The translations under genes were made by a program, and so were the position numbers. Below are positions 1 through 6,611 of a DNA stretch of 19,414 bases, piece by piece. The stretch is from Treponema sp. (GTDB lineage Bacteria > Spirochaetota > Spirochaetia > Treponematales > Treponemataceae). How positions within the stretch are numbered: the first letter of the stretch is position 1; each line of letters opens with the position of its first letter. The notes beneath the pieces were generated by a model. That model saw only the letters and a list, made by a program, of their open reading frames with translations. It was not told the DNA's origin and ran no database searches. The stretch lies in assembly GCA_016292805.1 (NCBI GenBank), contig JAEDFM010000036.1, forward strand, positions 1 to 19,414. The letters run 5' to 3'.

Positions 1-2
1 TT

Positions 3-143
3 ACAACTTTAAGTTTTCCCTCAATCGTAATGCTGAGTAAGGCTGTTAAGCCAAAGCTTTTGGGAATTTTTATTGCAATTTGTGTTGCAGGAATTGTTGC
101 TGTTGGATATTTATTCAACTTTTTACAGGGTATTATTTTATAA
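3..143 (+). CDS. C-terminal end of a membrane permease (partial)
   Basis: The frame is open from the window edge to the TAA at 141-143 and gives 46 residues. The tail is hydrophobic, with one clear membrane segment (GIFIAICVAGIVAVGYLFNF) and a short polar stretch before it containing two lysines. The next gene starts 19 bases later behind its own AAGGAG site and encodes a small CXXC thioredoxin-like protein. Such proteins are often paired with YraQ/DUF318-type permeases, so this could be the end of one. That identification rests on context and the membrane character only, since no diagnostic motif is inside the window. Confidence 0.55.
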   Translation, partial: TTLSFPSIVMLSKAVKPKLLGIFIAICVAGIVAVGYLFNFLQGIIL

Positions 144-162
144 AATATAAAGGAGTTTTATT

Positions 163-411
163 ATGGAAATTAAATCAATTAAAATTTTAGGTCGTGACGG
201 ATGCCGTAACTGTTCTACAATGTTTCAGAATACAATGGACATTCTTGCAGAAAAAAACATTGCCTGTGACTGTCAGCATGTAACAGATTTACAACAAATT
301 ATGGCTTATGGCGTTATGAGTCTTCCAGGGCTAGTAATCAACGAAAAAGTTGTAAGCTACGGAAAGATTCTTTCTAAGGCTGATATTGAAAAATTTATTG
401 ATGCAAATTAG
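163..411 (+). CDS. Thioredoxin-like small redox protein (MTH895/TM0996 type)
   Basis: This 82-residue protein has the compact thioredoxin fold expected of the 'redox-active disulfide protein 2' family. It has an N-terminal beta strand (IKSIKILG), then a C14-R-N-C17 active site, then a helix, and a conserved cis-proline-type segment (MSLPGLVINEKVV, about residues 47-59). It is likely a cytoplasmic thiol-disulfide exchange protein. The start is supported by AAGGAG eight bases upstream. It follows the permease tail by 19 bases and is probably in the same operon, which suggests it serves that permease, perhaps by handling a metal or thiol-bound substrate. The substrate cannot be read from the sequence. 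The CXXC and P-G-L-V motifs make the family call secure. Confidence 0.85.
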   Translation: MEIKSIKILGRDGCRNCSTMFQNTMDILAEKNIACDCQHVTDLQQIMAYGVMSLPGLVINEKVVSYGKILSKADIEKFIDAN

Positions 412-459
412 TTTTTCAGTCTTTTGATGCAGTATGTTATGGGATTATGGTAAATACAG

Positions 460-468
460 TGTTATAAT
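460..468 (+). promoter_or_regulatory. Extended -10 element next to the hemerythrin start
   Basis: TGTTATAAT is a perfect extended -10 (TGN plus TATAAT, hexamer at 463-468). Only six bases separate it from the ATG at 475, so transcription would be expected to start at or within a base of the A of the start codon. There is no Shine-Dalgarno sequence. No clear -35 is seen, which fits an extended -10 promoter. The leaderless interpretation is inferred from spacing alone. Confidence 0.55.
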
Positions 469-474
469 AGGCTT

Positions 475-972
475 ATGAATTATTCATCTTCTTCAATAAC
501 AAATTTAACTGGCGAAAAAGATTTAATAAAATGGGATCCTAAATTTGCACTTGGGATTCCACTTATTGATGAACAGCACAAGCATCTTGTTGAGCTGTGT
601 AACAAACTTTATACAGAAGTTATGGAAAGTCGTGCTAAATATGGAAATAACAACAATATACTTTGGCAAAATGCTTTGGATGGAACATTAAAAGAATGTG
701 TAAATTATGTTACAACTCATTTTTCCAGCGAAGAAAAATTGATGCTGCATGTAGGATATGAACAATATTCTGAACATAAATCCCGCCATGAAGAATTTAC
801 AAAAAAAATTCTGGAAACTGCAAAAGGTTTTAATTCCATGAGTTTTTCAGATGCCATTAAGTTCTGTATATTTCTTTATGACTGGGTTCTTTCTCACATT
901 GCCCACGAAGATAAACTTTATGTAAAGAAAGTGGTGGAATACAAAAAAACTCAATCTCAAGAAGTTAAATAG
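475..972 (+). CDS. Bacteriohemerythrin
   Basis: This 165-residue single-domain hemerythrin binds O2 (or senses redox) through a non-haem di-iron centre. All iron ligands are visible: H35, H82, E86 (HFSSEE), H101 and H105 (HKSRH), H141 and D146 (HIAHED). The spacings H-x3-E, E-x14-H, H-x3-H, H-x35-H and H-x4-D match the bacteriohemerythrin family. The H35-H82 gap is about 11 residues longer than usual, because of an asparagine-rich loop near residues 56-63. No signal peptide or membrane segment is present, so it should be cytosolic. In an anaerobe it may scavenge or deliver oxygen. It appears to have its own promoter, with a -10 six bases before the ATG and no ribosome binding site. Confidence 0.93.
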   Translation: MNYSSSSITNLTGEKDLIKWDPKFALGIPLIDEQHKHLVELCNKLYTEVMESRAKYGNNNNILWQNALDGTLKECVNYVTTHFSSEEKLMLHVGYEQYSEHKSRHEEFTKKILETAKGFNSMSFSDAIKFCIFLYDWVLSHIAHEDKLYVKKVVEYKKTQSQEVK

Positions 973-1041
973 GTGACTAACAAATAGTATTTACAGTAGG
1001 GTTTGTCTGCCACAATACCTCGTAAAGCAATTATAGTTTTC

Positions 1042-1194
1042 TTAGTTGCAAATGGAATTGTTATCCAAAAAAGCATCTTTAGAATCTACGCGCCCAAGCT
1101 TTCTTATGGCGCCAGATTCATAAAGTAATGCTTCGGAAAGAGTTGTTTTTCCTGGGGCTACATGTGCTAAAATTCCAGTAGCAAGCCTGGTCAA
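1042..1194 (-). pseudogene. Remnant of EF-G/TetM-like translational GTPase N-terminus
   Basis: On the reverse strand, reading from 1194 (TTG) down to the stop at 1042-1044, the peptide contains GILAHVAPGKTTLSEALLY followed by ESGAIRKLGRVDSKDAFLD. This is the P-loop/G1 and switch I entry of the ribosomal-protection (TetM/TetO/TetW) or related EF-G-like GTPases, which normally read GILAHVDAGKTT. The P-loop is altered (DA to AP), and the frame stops after about 50 residues where the family is about 640 or longer. Downstream sequence (973-1041) has no clear homology. It lies directly after the GH51 gene on the same strand. It is dead DNA, most likely the relic of a mostly deleted gene. Confidence 0.75.
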
Positions 1195-1195
1195 T

Positions 1196-3259
1196 TTAGT
1201 ATTTAATTACGACAAAGCTTTTTGCTGGAAGTAAGATTTTGCCATCTAACTTAACTGTTTGTGTATCTACAGTAGAAGCTTCTACACTGCGTAATTCACA
1301 GAGTTTAGCATTAGACATAACTCCAGCTTTTATAACCTTCTGTCCGTTGCTTGTGTCTACAGCGGCAGTTGGGGCAGGAATACGTGCCATGCCATTTTTA
1401 GCTTTTAGTGTAATAACCTGTGCTTCGCCTGTAATGTTAAGTTCAAGCTCCTGTTCTGTTGCGTTTCGGTTTACAACTTTTAAAATCTTTTTGTTTCCGT
1501 TCTTTACAACTGAAATATAGATTCCATTTTTGCGTAATTCTTTTTCTTGATTGTTTAATTCAAGAGTTTCTGTTCCTGAATATTCAGAAAAAAGCTGCTG
1601 AACATAATAGTTAGGAGTGAAAATAACTTTATCAGCATCAAACCAGATTAAATCTGGAGTCCACTGAGAATGACCGATACGGTTGAAAAGTGGGGCATAA
1701 GAAGCAAATTTTACAACATCACCGTTGCGTTCCATACCAGTCATCATAGCAGCTTCTGCGAGAGCTGATTCAACTGAGTTAGAAAGATTTGCGTCATGAC
1801 CAGCATATTCACCAGCAAAAACTGCAACTTCGCGGGAGTAATTGTCGTAGAAGTCTGTGTTGTCAAAAAGCCAGTCTGGTTCAACATAGTAGTGTTCATC
1901 TACCGCAAATGCGAATTTTGGATTTTTCTTACATTCATCACGATAGAAATCCCATGCTCTTGTATGGAATGGATGATTAATGAATGGTCCGGCTGTACCA
2001 AGACACTTAATTTCTGGATAAACCTGGTGAATTGCTTTTTCAAAAGCCTTGTAGCGTGGTGCTAAATCTACAGCGCCGCTTTCCCACTGTTCATTTCCAA
2101 TAGCAACAAGTTCAAGATTAAAGCTTTCTGGATGTCCCATTTTTGCACGAACAGCACCCCAGCGAGAAGTAACTGGACCATTTGCAAATTCAATAAGATC
2201 TAAGGCATCCTGAATATAATCCTGGAATTCTGGAGCATTCATTGGAACTACTTCGTAAGTACGGAACTGACAAGATACGCCAATGTTCAAAACTGGAAGT
2301 GGTCTACAGATGCGTTTATCACTGGAAAGCAATTCGCACAAGAGGAAATATTCATAAAAACCAATACCATAACTCTGCATGTAATGGCAGTCCTGAGTTT
2401 CCCAGGCCTGAATTGTGTTTCCGCCCTGTTCGCCCCAAAGGTTTGTATTGATTTTACGGTTTTTAAGTTCTCCTACAGTATTTTTCCAGTAGTAGCGGCG
2501 CTGAATAGAAGTTCCTTCAACAATACAACCGCCAGGGAAGCGGAGAAACGATGGTTTAAGCCCTTTAAGTGCTTCAAAAAGATCCTTACGGAATACGCCT
2601 GCAACAGCATCTTCTGGAATCATAGAAATCAAATCAAATTCTACACATCCAGCTGCTGTAAGTGCAATTTCAAAAAGTGCACCCTGTACTGAATCATCAG
2701 CTGTTAATTCTGCAGTGTACTGTTTCCATTCTTTTGTATCGCAAACAACATTGATAGTGTCCATCCATTCTTTTGGAGGATTTTTTCCGTTATCAAAATC
2801 AACAGTAACAGAACCATAAGTCTTACCAGCTTTTTTAACGCTTACAGTAATTTTTCCTTCTGGATAATTTACTTCGCGAGCATAATAACTGATTTTGTAT
2901 TTCATACCTTTTACAAGAGAAATACCGTCATAAGCCTTGTTTGTAAAACCTTCTCCAGCAGCATCAGCTGTAAATCTTAAATAATGAGGATTGTTTCCGC
3001 TTACAGCGCTGTTAATGGAAATTTCAAGCTTTTCTGCTTTGTTGCAGTTTGAATCCCACGCATAAAGATTATCTTCTCGTAAAATATAGTTGTGATTTTC
3101 GCCCTTGCTTTTTACAGCTTCAAAGGAACGGTTTTCGATTAATTCTGCGTATAAACCGCCGTCTGCAGCAAAGTTAATGTCTTCAAAAAAGAGACCAACC
3201 ATATCTGGTGTTATTCTTTTTGATGTTGTGTCTGATAAGTTCAATTTGTTCTGACTCAT
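1196..3259 (-). CDS. GH51-type alpha-L-arabinofuranosidase, intracellular
   Basis: This 687-residue enzyme is predicted to release terminal arabinofuranose from arabinoxylan or arabinan oligosaccharides. The order is an N-terminal strand (about 1-50, with GLFFEDINFAADGGLYAELIENRSFE), a CBM4_9-like beta-sandwich (about 75-215), a TIM barrel from about 225 (PSFLRFPGGC), and a C-terminal beta domain from about 550. The acid/base is E390 in AIGNEQWE and the nucleophile is E484 in FAGEYAGH, both in the family's expected contexts. There is no signal peptide, so it probably acts on imported oligosaccharides in the cytosol. The start has GGAG nine bases upstream. No sugar transporter lies beside it. 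A perfect palindrome in its upstream region suggests local repression. Confidence 0.93.
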   Translation of the reverse strand: MSQNKLNLSDTTSKRITPDMVGLFFEDINFAADGGLYAELIENRSFEAVKSKGENHNYILREDNLYAWDSNCNKAEKLEISINSAVSGNNPHYLRFTADAAGEGFTNKAYDGISLVKGMKYKISYYAREVNYPEGKITVSVKKAGKTYGSVTVDFDNGKNPPKEWMDTINVVCDTKEWKQYTAELTADDSVQGALFEIALTAAGCVEFDLISMIPEDAVAGVFRKDLFEALKGLKPSFLRFPGGCIVEGTSIQRRYYWKNTVGELKNRKINTNLWGEQGGNTIQAWETQDCHYMQSYGIGFYEYFLLCELLSSDKRICRPLPVLNIGVSCQFRTYEVVPMNAPEFQDYIQDALDLIEFANGPVTSRWGAVRAKMGHPESFNLELVAIGNEQWESGAVDLAPRYKAFEKAIHQVYPEIKCLGTAGPFINHPFHTRAWDFYRDECKKNPKFAFAVDEHYYVEPDWLFDNTDFYDNYSREVAVFAGEYAGHDANLSNSVESALAEAAMMTGMERNGDVVKFASYAPLFNRIGHSQWTPDLIWFDADKVIFTPNYYVQQLFSEYSGTETLELNNQEKELRKNGIYISVVKNGNKKILKVVNRNATEQELELNITGEAQVITLKAKNGMARIPAPTAAVDTSNGQKVIKAGVMSNAKLCELRSVEASTVDTQTVKLDGKILLPAKSFVVIKY

Positions 3260-3293
3260 GGAAATGCTCCAATTTTTAAATTTTCACGTAAAT

Positions 3294-3313
3294 TTACAAT
3301 TTATTAATTGTAA
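3294..3313 (-). promoter_or_regulatory. 20-bp palindrome upstream of the arabinofuranosidase gene
   Basis: TTACAATT-TATT-AATTGTAA is a perfect 8-4-8 inverted repeat, 35 to 54 bases before the GH51 start. On the reverse strand a -10-like CATAAT lies at 3320-3325, so the palindrome would cover the transcription start and first transcribed bases. That is a typical site for a repressor of a sugar-induced gene. The sequence is AT-rich, so chance is not excluded, and the cognate regulator is unknown. Confidence 0.4.
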
Positions 3314-3498
3314 CACGAAATTATGCATTGTTAGAACTATAATTTTTGTGATAAAAAATTTAATTTTTTTGGGTAAAACGCTCTGTTGGTTTTATACATT
3401 AGGATTTATAGTTTGAATAGTTTTGCAGAACAATAAATATAAAAAAAGAGAATTACTATGGTTTCTTTCGGATCATTTTTATGTTGTACTTCTGGCGA

Positions 3499-3594
3499 TT
3501 ATAAATAATCGAAGATATGTCCAGCTTCTCTTTCTGTATAACATATTTTATTCGTAAATACACACCTAATGTTTTCACCTTCAATTGTTTTCAT
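3499..3594 (-). CDS. Small ORF, 31 residues, unknown function
   Basis: A 31-codon reverse-strand ORF starts MKTIEGENIRCVFTNKIC and ends GHIFDYL. A good ribosome binding site (GAGAGG) lies seven bases before the ATG, which is the main argument that it is or was translated. It contains two cysteines and the segment CYTEREAG. It may be the surviving N-terminus of a longer protein, because the reading frame beyond the stop remains open for over ten codons. It is divergent from the MATE exporter and shares an intergenic region with it. No family is recognised. Confidence 0.35.
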   Translation of the reverse strand: MKTIEGENIRCVFTNKICYTEREAGHIFDYL

Positions 3595-3641
3595 AAAATA
3601 CCTCTCATTTTCAGTTTCTATGAACAGTGTAACACAGTGGT

Positions 3642-3658
3642 GTGTCAACGAATGACAC
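3642..3658. promoter_or_regulatory. Palindrome between the small reverse ORF and the MATE gene
   Basis: GTGTCA-ACGAA-TGACAC is a perfect 6-5-6 inverted repeat. A second short palindrome, GTGTAACAC, lies at 3627-3635, about 15-16 bases away. Both sit upstream of the reverse small ORF and about 65-95 bases upstream of the MATE start. The arrangement suits a dimeric regulator of the TetR/MarR size class. No regulator gene is adjacent, so the assignment is inference from symmetry and position. Confidence 0.35.
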
Positions 3659-3702
3659 CGTAAATAAAAAAACTCTATTTATTTAATTTTAAATTTAAAA
3701 TT

Positions 3703-3711
3703 TGCTATAAT
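3703..3711 (+). promoter_or_regulatory. Extended -10 element next to the MATE start
   Basis: TGCTATAAT is a perfect extended -10 (hexamer 3706-3711). The ATG is at 3722, leaving ten bases, so the predicted transcript leader is about three to five bases long. No Shine-Dalgarno sequence fits before the start codon. No convincing -35 is seen. This is the same geometry as at the hemerythrin gene. Confidence 0.5.
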
Positions 3712-3721
3712 AACCGTCATT

Positions 3722-5089
3722 ATGAGTGATTCTTCAAAAGCAATTATTAACGATATGACACAAGGTTCGGTTTTCAAGAAGATGGTGGTCTTCAGTCTTC
3801 CTGTAATGATTTCAAATGCACTTCAGCTTTGTTATGGGCTTATAGATATGGTTATTGTTGGAAAATTTGTAGGCAGTGCAGGGCTTTCTGCAATTACAAT
3901 TGGAAGCCAGGTTTTTAATCTTATGGCAACGCTGTGTATTGGTTTTTCAGTTGGCGGACAGGTTTTTATTAGTCAATTGATTGGTGGAAAAGAGTATAAA
4001 CGGCTTAATCAGACAATAGGGACTGTATTTACTCTGGTTGGTTTTTTGGGATTGTTGATGACCCTTATAGGATTTTGTTTTTCGGTACCAGTTCTACGGC
4101 TTATGAATACGCCGGAAGAAAGTTTTGAAATGGCAAAATCATATATGAAAGTATGTTCTGGCGGTGTTCTTTTTACTTATGGATATAACATGGTTTCTGC
4201 AATTCTACGTGGAATGGGAGACTCAAAACGCCCGCTTCTTTTTATTTTGATTTCTACTATCGTAAACTTGGCTGGAGATCTTCTTCTTGTTGGTTATTTT
4301 AAGATGGGTGCTGCAGGAGCTGCATGGGCAACAATTTTGGGGCAGGCGGTAAGCTTTGTTATAGCTCTTGTGTTCCTTGTAAGACGTAAGGAAGAATTTC
4401 ACTTTGATTTTAAGGCAAGAAGTTTTATTCCGGAAAACAGTACTGCTGTAAAACTTGTTAAACTTGGGGTTCCTTTTGCACTTCAGAATAGCAGTATAGA
4501 TATCAGTATGATGTTTGTATGTGCTCTGGTAAACTCTTTTGGTGTAATTGCTTCTGCAACTTTTGGAGTAGGAAGCCGCCTTCAGAGTCTTGGTTTTGTG
4601 ATGTCAGGTGCTGTTGGAGCATTTGTCAGCAGCCTTGTAGGTCAAAATATTGCGGCGGGAAAAATGGATCGTGTTCATAAAGGGATTCATCTTGGACTTG
4701 TTAGCAGTATAATTTTCTGGGGTATTCTTACATCTATTTTCCTTATATTTCCTGAAATGTGTTTTGGACTTTTCTCAAAAGATCAGGAAGTTTTGAATAT
4801 GGCACCTCTTTATATGATGTGTATGGCAGTAGGTGCTCCAGCTCTTGGGTGTATGACTCCGTATAACGGTTTTATTCAGGGAATAGGGAATTCAAAAATG
4901 TCACTTATTTTTTCAATTTTGGACGGCTTTGTTGCCAGAATCTCTTTAAGTTATCTTATTGGTATTGTGGCTGGACTTGGCCTTAAAGGATTTTTCCTTG
5001 GTTATTTCCTTGCTCCTTATTTCACAACCATTCCAGCAATGATTTATTACTATTCAGGAATCTGGAAGAAACGAAAGCTTCTGGCATAG
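3722..5089 (+). CDS. MATE family efflux transporter
   Basis: This 455-residue protein has about twelve predicted membrane segments in two homologous halves, with a connecting loop near residues 220-245. It is typical of the MATE (DinF/MepA-like) exporters that expel cationic drugs or metabolites in exchange for Na+ or H+. Recognisable family features are the N-terminal VFSLPVMISNALQLCYGLIDMVIVGKFVG stretch (about residues 22-50, quoted here as the P-x-M-x-N start of TM1) and GMGDSKRPL near residue 165. The second half opens with KLGVPFALQNSSI. The length is normal and no frameshift is seen. The substrate cannot be predicted. Translation probably begins on a very short leader, since a TATAAT lies ten bases upstream and no ribosome binding site is present. 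Confidence 0.92.
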   Translation: MSDSSKAIINDMTQGSVFKKMVVFSLPVMISNALQLCYGLIDMVIVGKFVGSAGLSAITIGSQVFNLMATLCIGFSVGGQVFISQLIGGKEYKRLNQTIGTVFTLVGFLGLLMTLIGFCFSVPVLRLMNTPEESFEMAKSYMKVCSGGVLFTYGYNMVSAILRGMGDSKRPLLFILISTIVNLAGDLLLVGYFKMGAAGAAWATILGQAVSFVIALVFLVRRKEEFHFDFKARSFIPENSTAVKLVKLGVPFALQNSSIDISMMFVCALVNSFGVIASATFGVGSRLQSLGFVMSGAVGAFVSSLVGQNIAAGKMDRVHKGIHLGLVSSIIFWGILTSIFLIFPEMCFGLFSKDQEVLNMAPLYMMCMAVGAPALGCMTPYNGFIQGIGNSKMSLIFSILDGFVARISLSYLIGIVAGLGLKGFFLGYFLAPYFTTIPAMIYYYSGIWKKRKLLA

Positions 5090-5199
5090 ATTATGTATTC
5101 ATAAAGAGTTTATGTTTATGAAATAATTAGCAGAACTTGCAAAACTCATAAAGCTTACAATTTTATTGGATGACTTAAATATTTTTTTTGATAGTCCCA

Positions 5200-5228
5200 T
5201 TGACTTAATCAATAAAGCGCTTTATCTT
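5200..5228 (+). promoter_or_regulatory. Promoter with palindromic spacer
   Basis: TTGACT (5200-5205) and TATCTT (5223-5228) are separated by exactly 17 bases. A perfect 14-bp palindrome, ATAAAGCGCTTTAT (5212-5225), fills the spacer and enters the -10, as an operator would. The predicted transcription start falls at about 5235, the GTG proposed as start of the next gene. The same TTGACT-17-TATCTT arrangement recurs at 5689-5717. The alternative is that this DNA is coding sequence of a longer version of the gene starting at 5166. Confidence 0.4.
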
Positions 5229-5234
5229 TTTATT

Positions 5235-5555
5235 GTGGAAAAGAAAGAACATAAAAATTGGGGTGGTGCCAGAAAAGGTGCTGGGCATCCTGCTACAGGA
5301 ATAAACTACAAGTGTCTTACACTTACTCTTTCAATCAAACAGGCTGACGAACTTCGTATGTATGCAGCAAATGAAGGACTTACTGTAAGCCAGTTTGTGG
5401 CAGAAAAATGCGGGCTTTCTCCAAAGGAACAGAAAGAACCAAAAATCGTAAAGGAAAAGAAAACTCAGTCTGCAAATGAATATGGTATGGTTTCTTCGCT
5501 TGATAATCTTTTGATGGTTGCTGAAGATACATCACAATACAATAAAGATAAATAA
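5235..5555 (+). CDS. Small basic GGARKGAG-motif protein, possible DNA-binding
   Basis: From the GTG at 5235 this is 106 residues. The N-terminus reads MEKKEHKNWGGARKGAGHPA; the GGARxGAGxP motif is common at the very N-terminus of small phage, plasmid and mobile-element proteins, which is why I prefer this start. It is followed by a segment that could form a ribbon-helix-helix or MobC-like fold (CLTLTLSIKQADELRMYA, then a helix ending AEKCGLS), and then a charged lysine-rich tail. A TTG start at 5166 would add 23 residues with no ribosome binding site. Neither start has a Shine-Dalgarno. A strong terminator follows at 5583. The role is unknown; mobile-element ancestry is a reasonable inference. 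Confidence 0.6.
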   Translation: MEKKEHKNWGGARKGAGHPATGINYKCLTLTLSIKQADELRMYAANEGLTVSQFVAEKCGLSPKEQKEPKIVKEKKTQSANEYGMVSSLDNLLMVAEDTSQYNKDK

Positions 5556-5582
5556 CTATTTCAAATTCTTAAAAATCAATTT

Positions 5583-5620
5583 AAAAGAAGTCTGAGGTTA
5601 TATAACTTCAGACTTCTTTT
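5583..5620 (+). terminator. Long-stem terminator after the GGARKGAG gene
   Basis: AAAAGAAGTCTGA pairs perfectly with TCAGACTTCTTTT, and an inner GTTAT/ATAAC stem extends the helix with one G-T mismatch. The hairpin ends in CTTTTATTTT, giving a moderate U-rich tail. Because both ends are A- and T-rich, it could act on either strand. Confidence 0.75.
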
Positions 5621-5738
5621 ATTTTAACTGTATTAACAATGCATGGAACTTACTATTATTTTTACCTAAAAAAAACAAGAAATAGCCATTGACTTATTCA
5701 AGAAGTGGTATTATCTTTATGTTAACAAGAAAAAACCA

Positions 5739-5864
5739 ATGGGTAATTCAAGAAACAAACAAAATATTTCAGTGGATGGTGGACATGACTATATCCGCAG
5801 ATGTTATCAGGAAGAAGATAAATATGAAGAGTTGAGTGAATATACAAAAATAGAGGAGAACTAA
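5739..5864 (+). CDS. Small ORF, 41 residues, unknown function
   Basis: The ATG at 5739 opens a 41-codon frame (MGNSRNKQNISV, ending YTKIEEN) whose stop lies three bases before the next ATG at 5868. It is charged and hydrophilic, without recognisable motifs. No ribosome binding site precedes it. A TTGACT-17-TATCTT promoter-like sequence lies at 5689-5717, and the frame is open upstream back to a TAA but without a usable start codon. It may be a small gene upstream of and coupled to the next one, or a decayed fragment. No family is recognised. Confidence 0.35.
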   Translation: MGNSRNKQNISVDGGHDYIRRCYQEEDKYEELSEYTKIEEN

Positions 5865-5867
5865 ATT

Positions 5868-6065
5868 ATGGATAAAAATGAAATGATTGAACTTATAGGG
5901 GTAAAAAACGTTGAAAATCTTGGTTTTCTTCCAGAAAATGTAAGAAAAGAAATTGTTGAACTCAAAGTAAAAATTGATGCAGCTTATGAGAATTCTGAAA
6001 TCATTAAAAAATATCAGATACGAAAATATTCAGTGAAAAGTGAAATATTAATAATTAATGAATGA
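5868..6065 (+). CDS. Small hypothetical protein, 65 residues
   Basis: The ATG is preceded by GAGGAG with a nine-base spacing, good evidence for translation. The protein starts MDKNEMIELIGVKNVENLGF and is predicted mostly helical with a basic C-terminal third (KKYQIRKYSVKSE). No cysteine or catalytic motif is seen. It overlaps nothing, sits three bases after the 41-codon ORF, and faces nrdG tail to tail. I do not recognise the family. It could be one half of a small two-gene module with the preceding ORF, but nothing beyond spacing supports that. Confidence 0.5.
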   Translation: MDKNEMIELIGVKNVENLGFLPENVRKEIVELKVKIDAAYENSEIIKKYQIRKYSVKSEILIINE

Positions 6066-6105
6066 TAATGAATATTCCAGAAGTTTATGACAAGCCTGCT
6101 ATTTT

Positions 6106-6588
6106 TTAGTGTAATTTAAGGATTCTTTGGTTTTCGCTGCCACGGAATTCTAGCATTAAATTGCGCTGGGATTCGAGGAAGGGGCCGTCTACCAGGGTGT
6201 CGATGCAGGCTAGCATGCGGTCGGTGAATTCGGTGTGTTTGGGGCAGCCGGATTGCAGGTCTTTTTCCAGGATGTAGCCGGTCCAGCACCAGATGTCTTT
6301 TTTGGGGTAGATTTGTTTTAGTTTTTCCAGGAATGGCGCAAGCACGGCCTGGTTTTCTTCTTCGAAAGGTTCGCCACCTAAAAGTGAGAAGCCTGTAATG
6401 TGAGATGGTTCCATTAATTTTATGATTTCCTGTTGAGTTTCTTCTGTGAATTCCTGGCCGTAATTAAAGTCCCAGGTTTGTGGCTGGAAGCAGCCTTTGC
6501 AGCAGTTACGGCAGCCGCTTACGAAAAGTGAAACTCGGACTCCAATTCCATTGGCAACATCAAAATTTTTTATGGCACCGTAGTGCAT
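6106..6588 (-). CDS. nrdG: Anaerobic ribonucleotide reductase activating protein
   Basis: This 160-residue radical-SAM enzyme generates the glycyl radical on NrdD, using a [4Fe-4S] cluster and S-adenosylmethionine. The cluster motif is C26-x3-C30-x2-C33 (SGCRNCCKGCF), with an additional C29. A GGEPF motif (SLLGGEPFEEEN) for SAM binding follows, then the family's TGYILEKL-like strand (TGYILEKDL) and VDGPF near residue 137. The start at 6588 has GGAG seven bases upstream. The open frame extends further upstream through the hairpin cluster, but that part is not protein-like. It follows nrdD on the same strand after a 112-base gap, so the pair is likely co-transcribed with the hairpins between them. 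Confidence 0.95.
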   Translation of the reverse strand: MHYGAIKNFDVANGIGVRVSLFVSGCRNCCKGCFQPQTWDFNYGQEFTEETQQEIIKLMEPSHITGFSLLGGEPFEEENQAVLAPFLEKLKQIYPKKDIWCWTGYILEKDLQSGCPKHTEFTDRMLACIDTLVDGPFLESQRNLMLEFRGSENQRILKLH

Positions 6589-6611
6589 ATATTTCTCCAA
6601 AATAAGGTTAT

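Noticed and set aside
1239..2692. Several forward ORFs inside the GH51 gene
   Set aside because: They are shadows of the conserved reverse-strand enzyme with no independent support.
3459..3509. 16-codon forward ORF (MVSFGSFLCCTSGDYK)
   Set aside because: No recognisable family and only a weak purine stretch upstream; overlaps the better-supported reverse small ORF.
5090..5165. Possible terminator after the MATE gene (repeats of TTATG and CATAAA)
   Set aside because: The inverted matches are imperfect and no U tract follows; not convincing.
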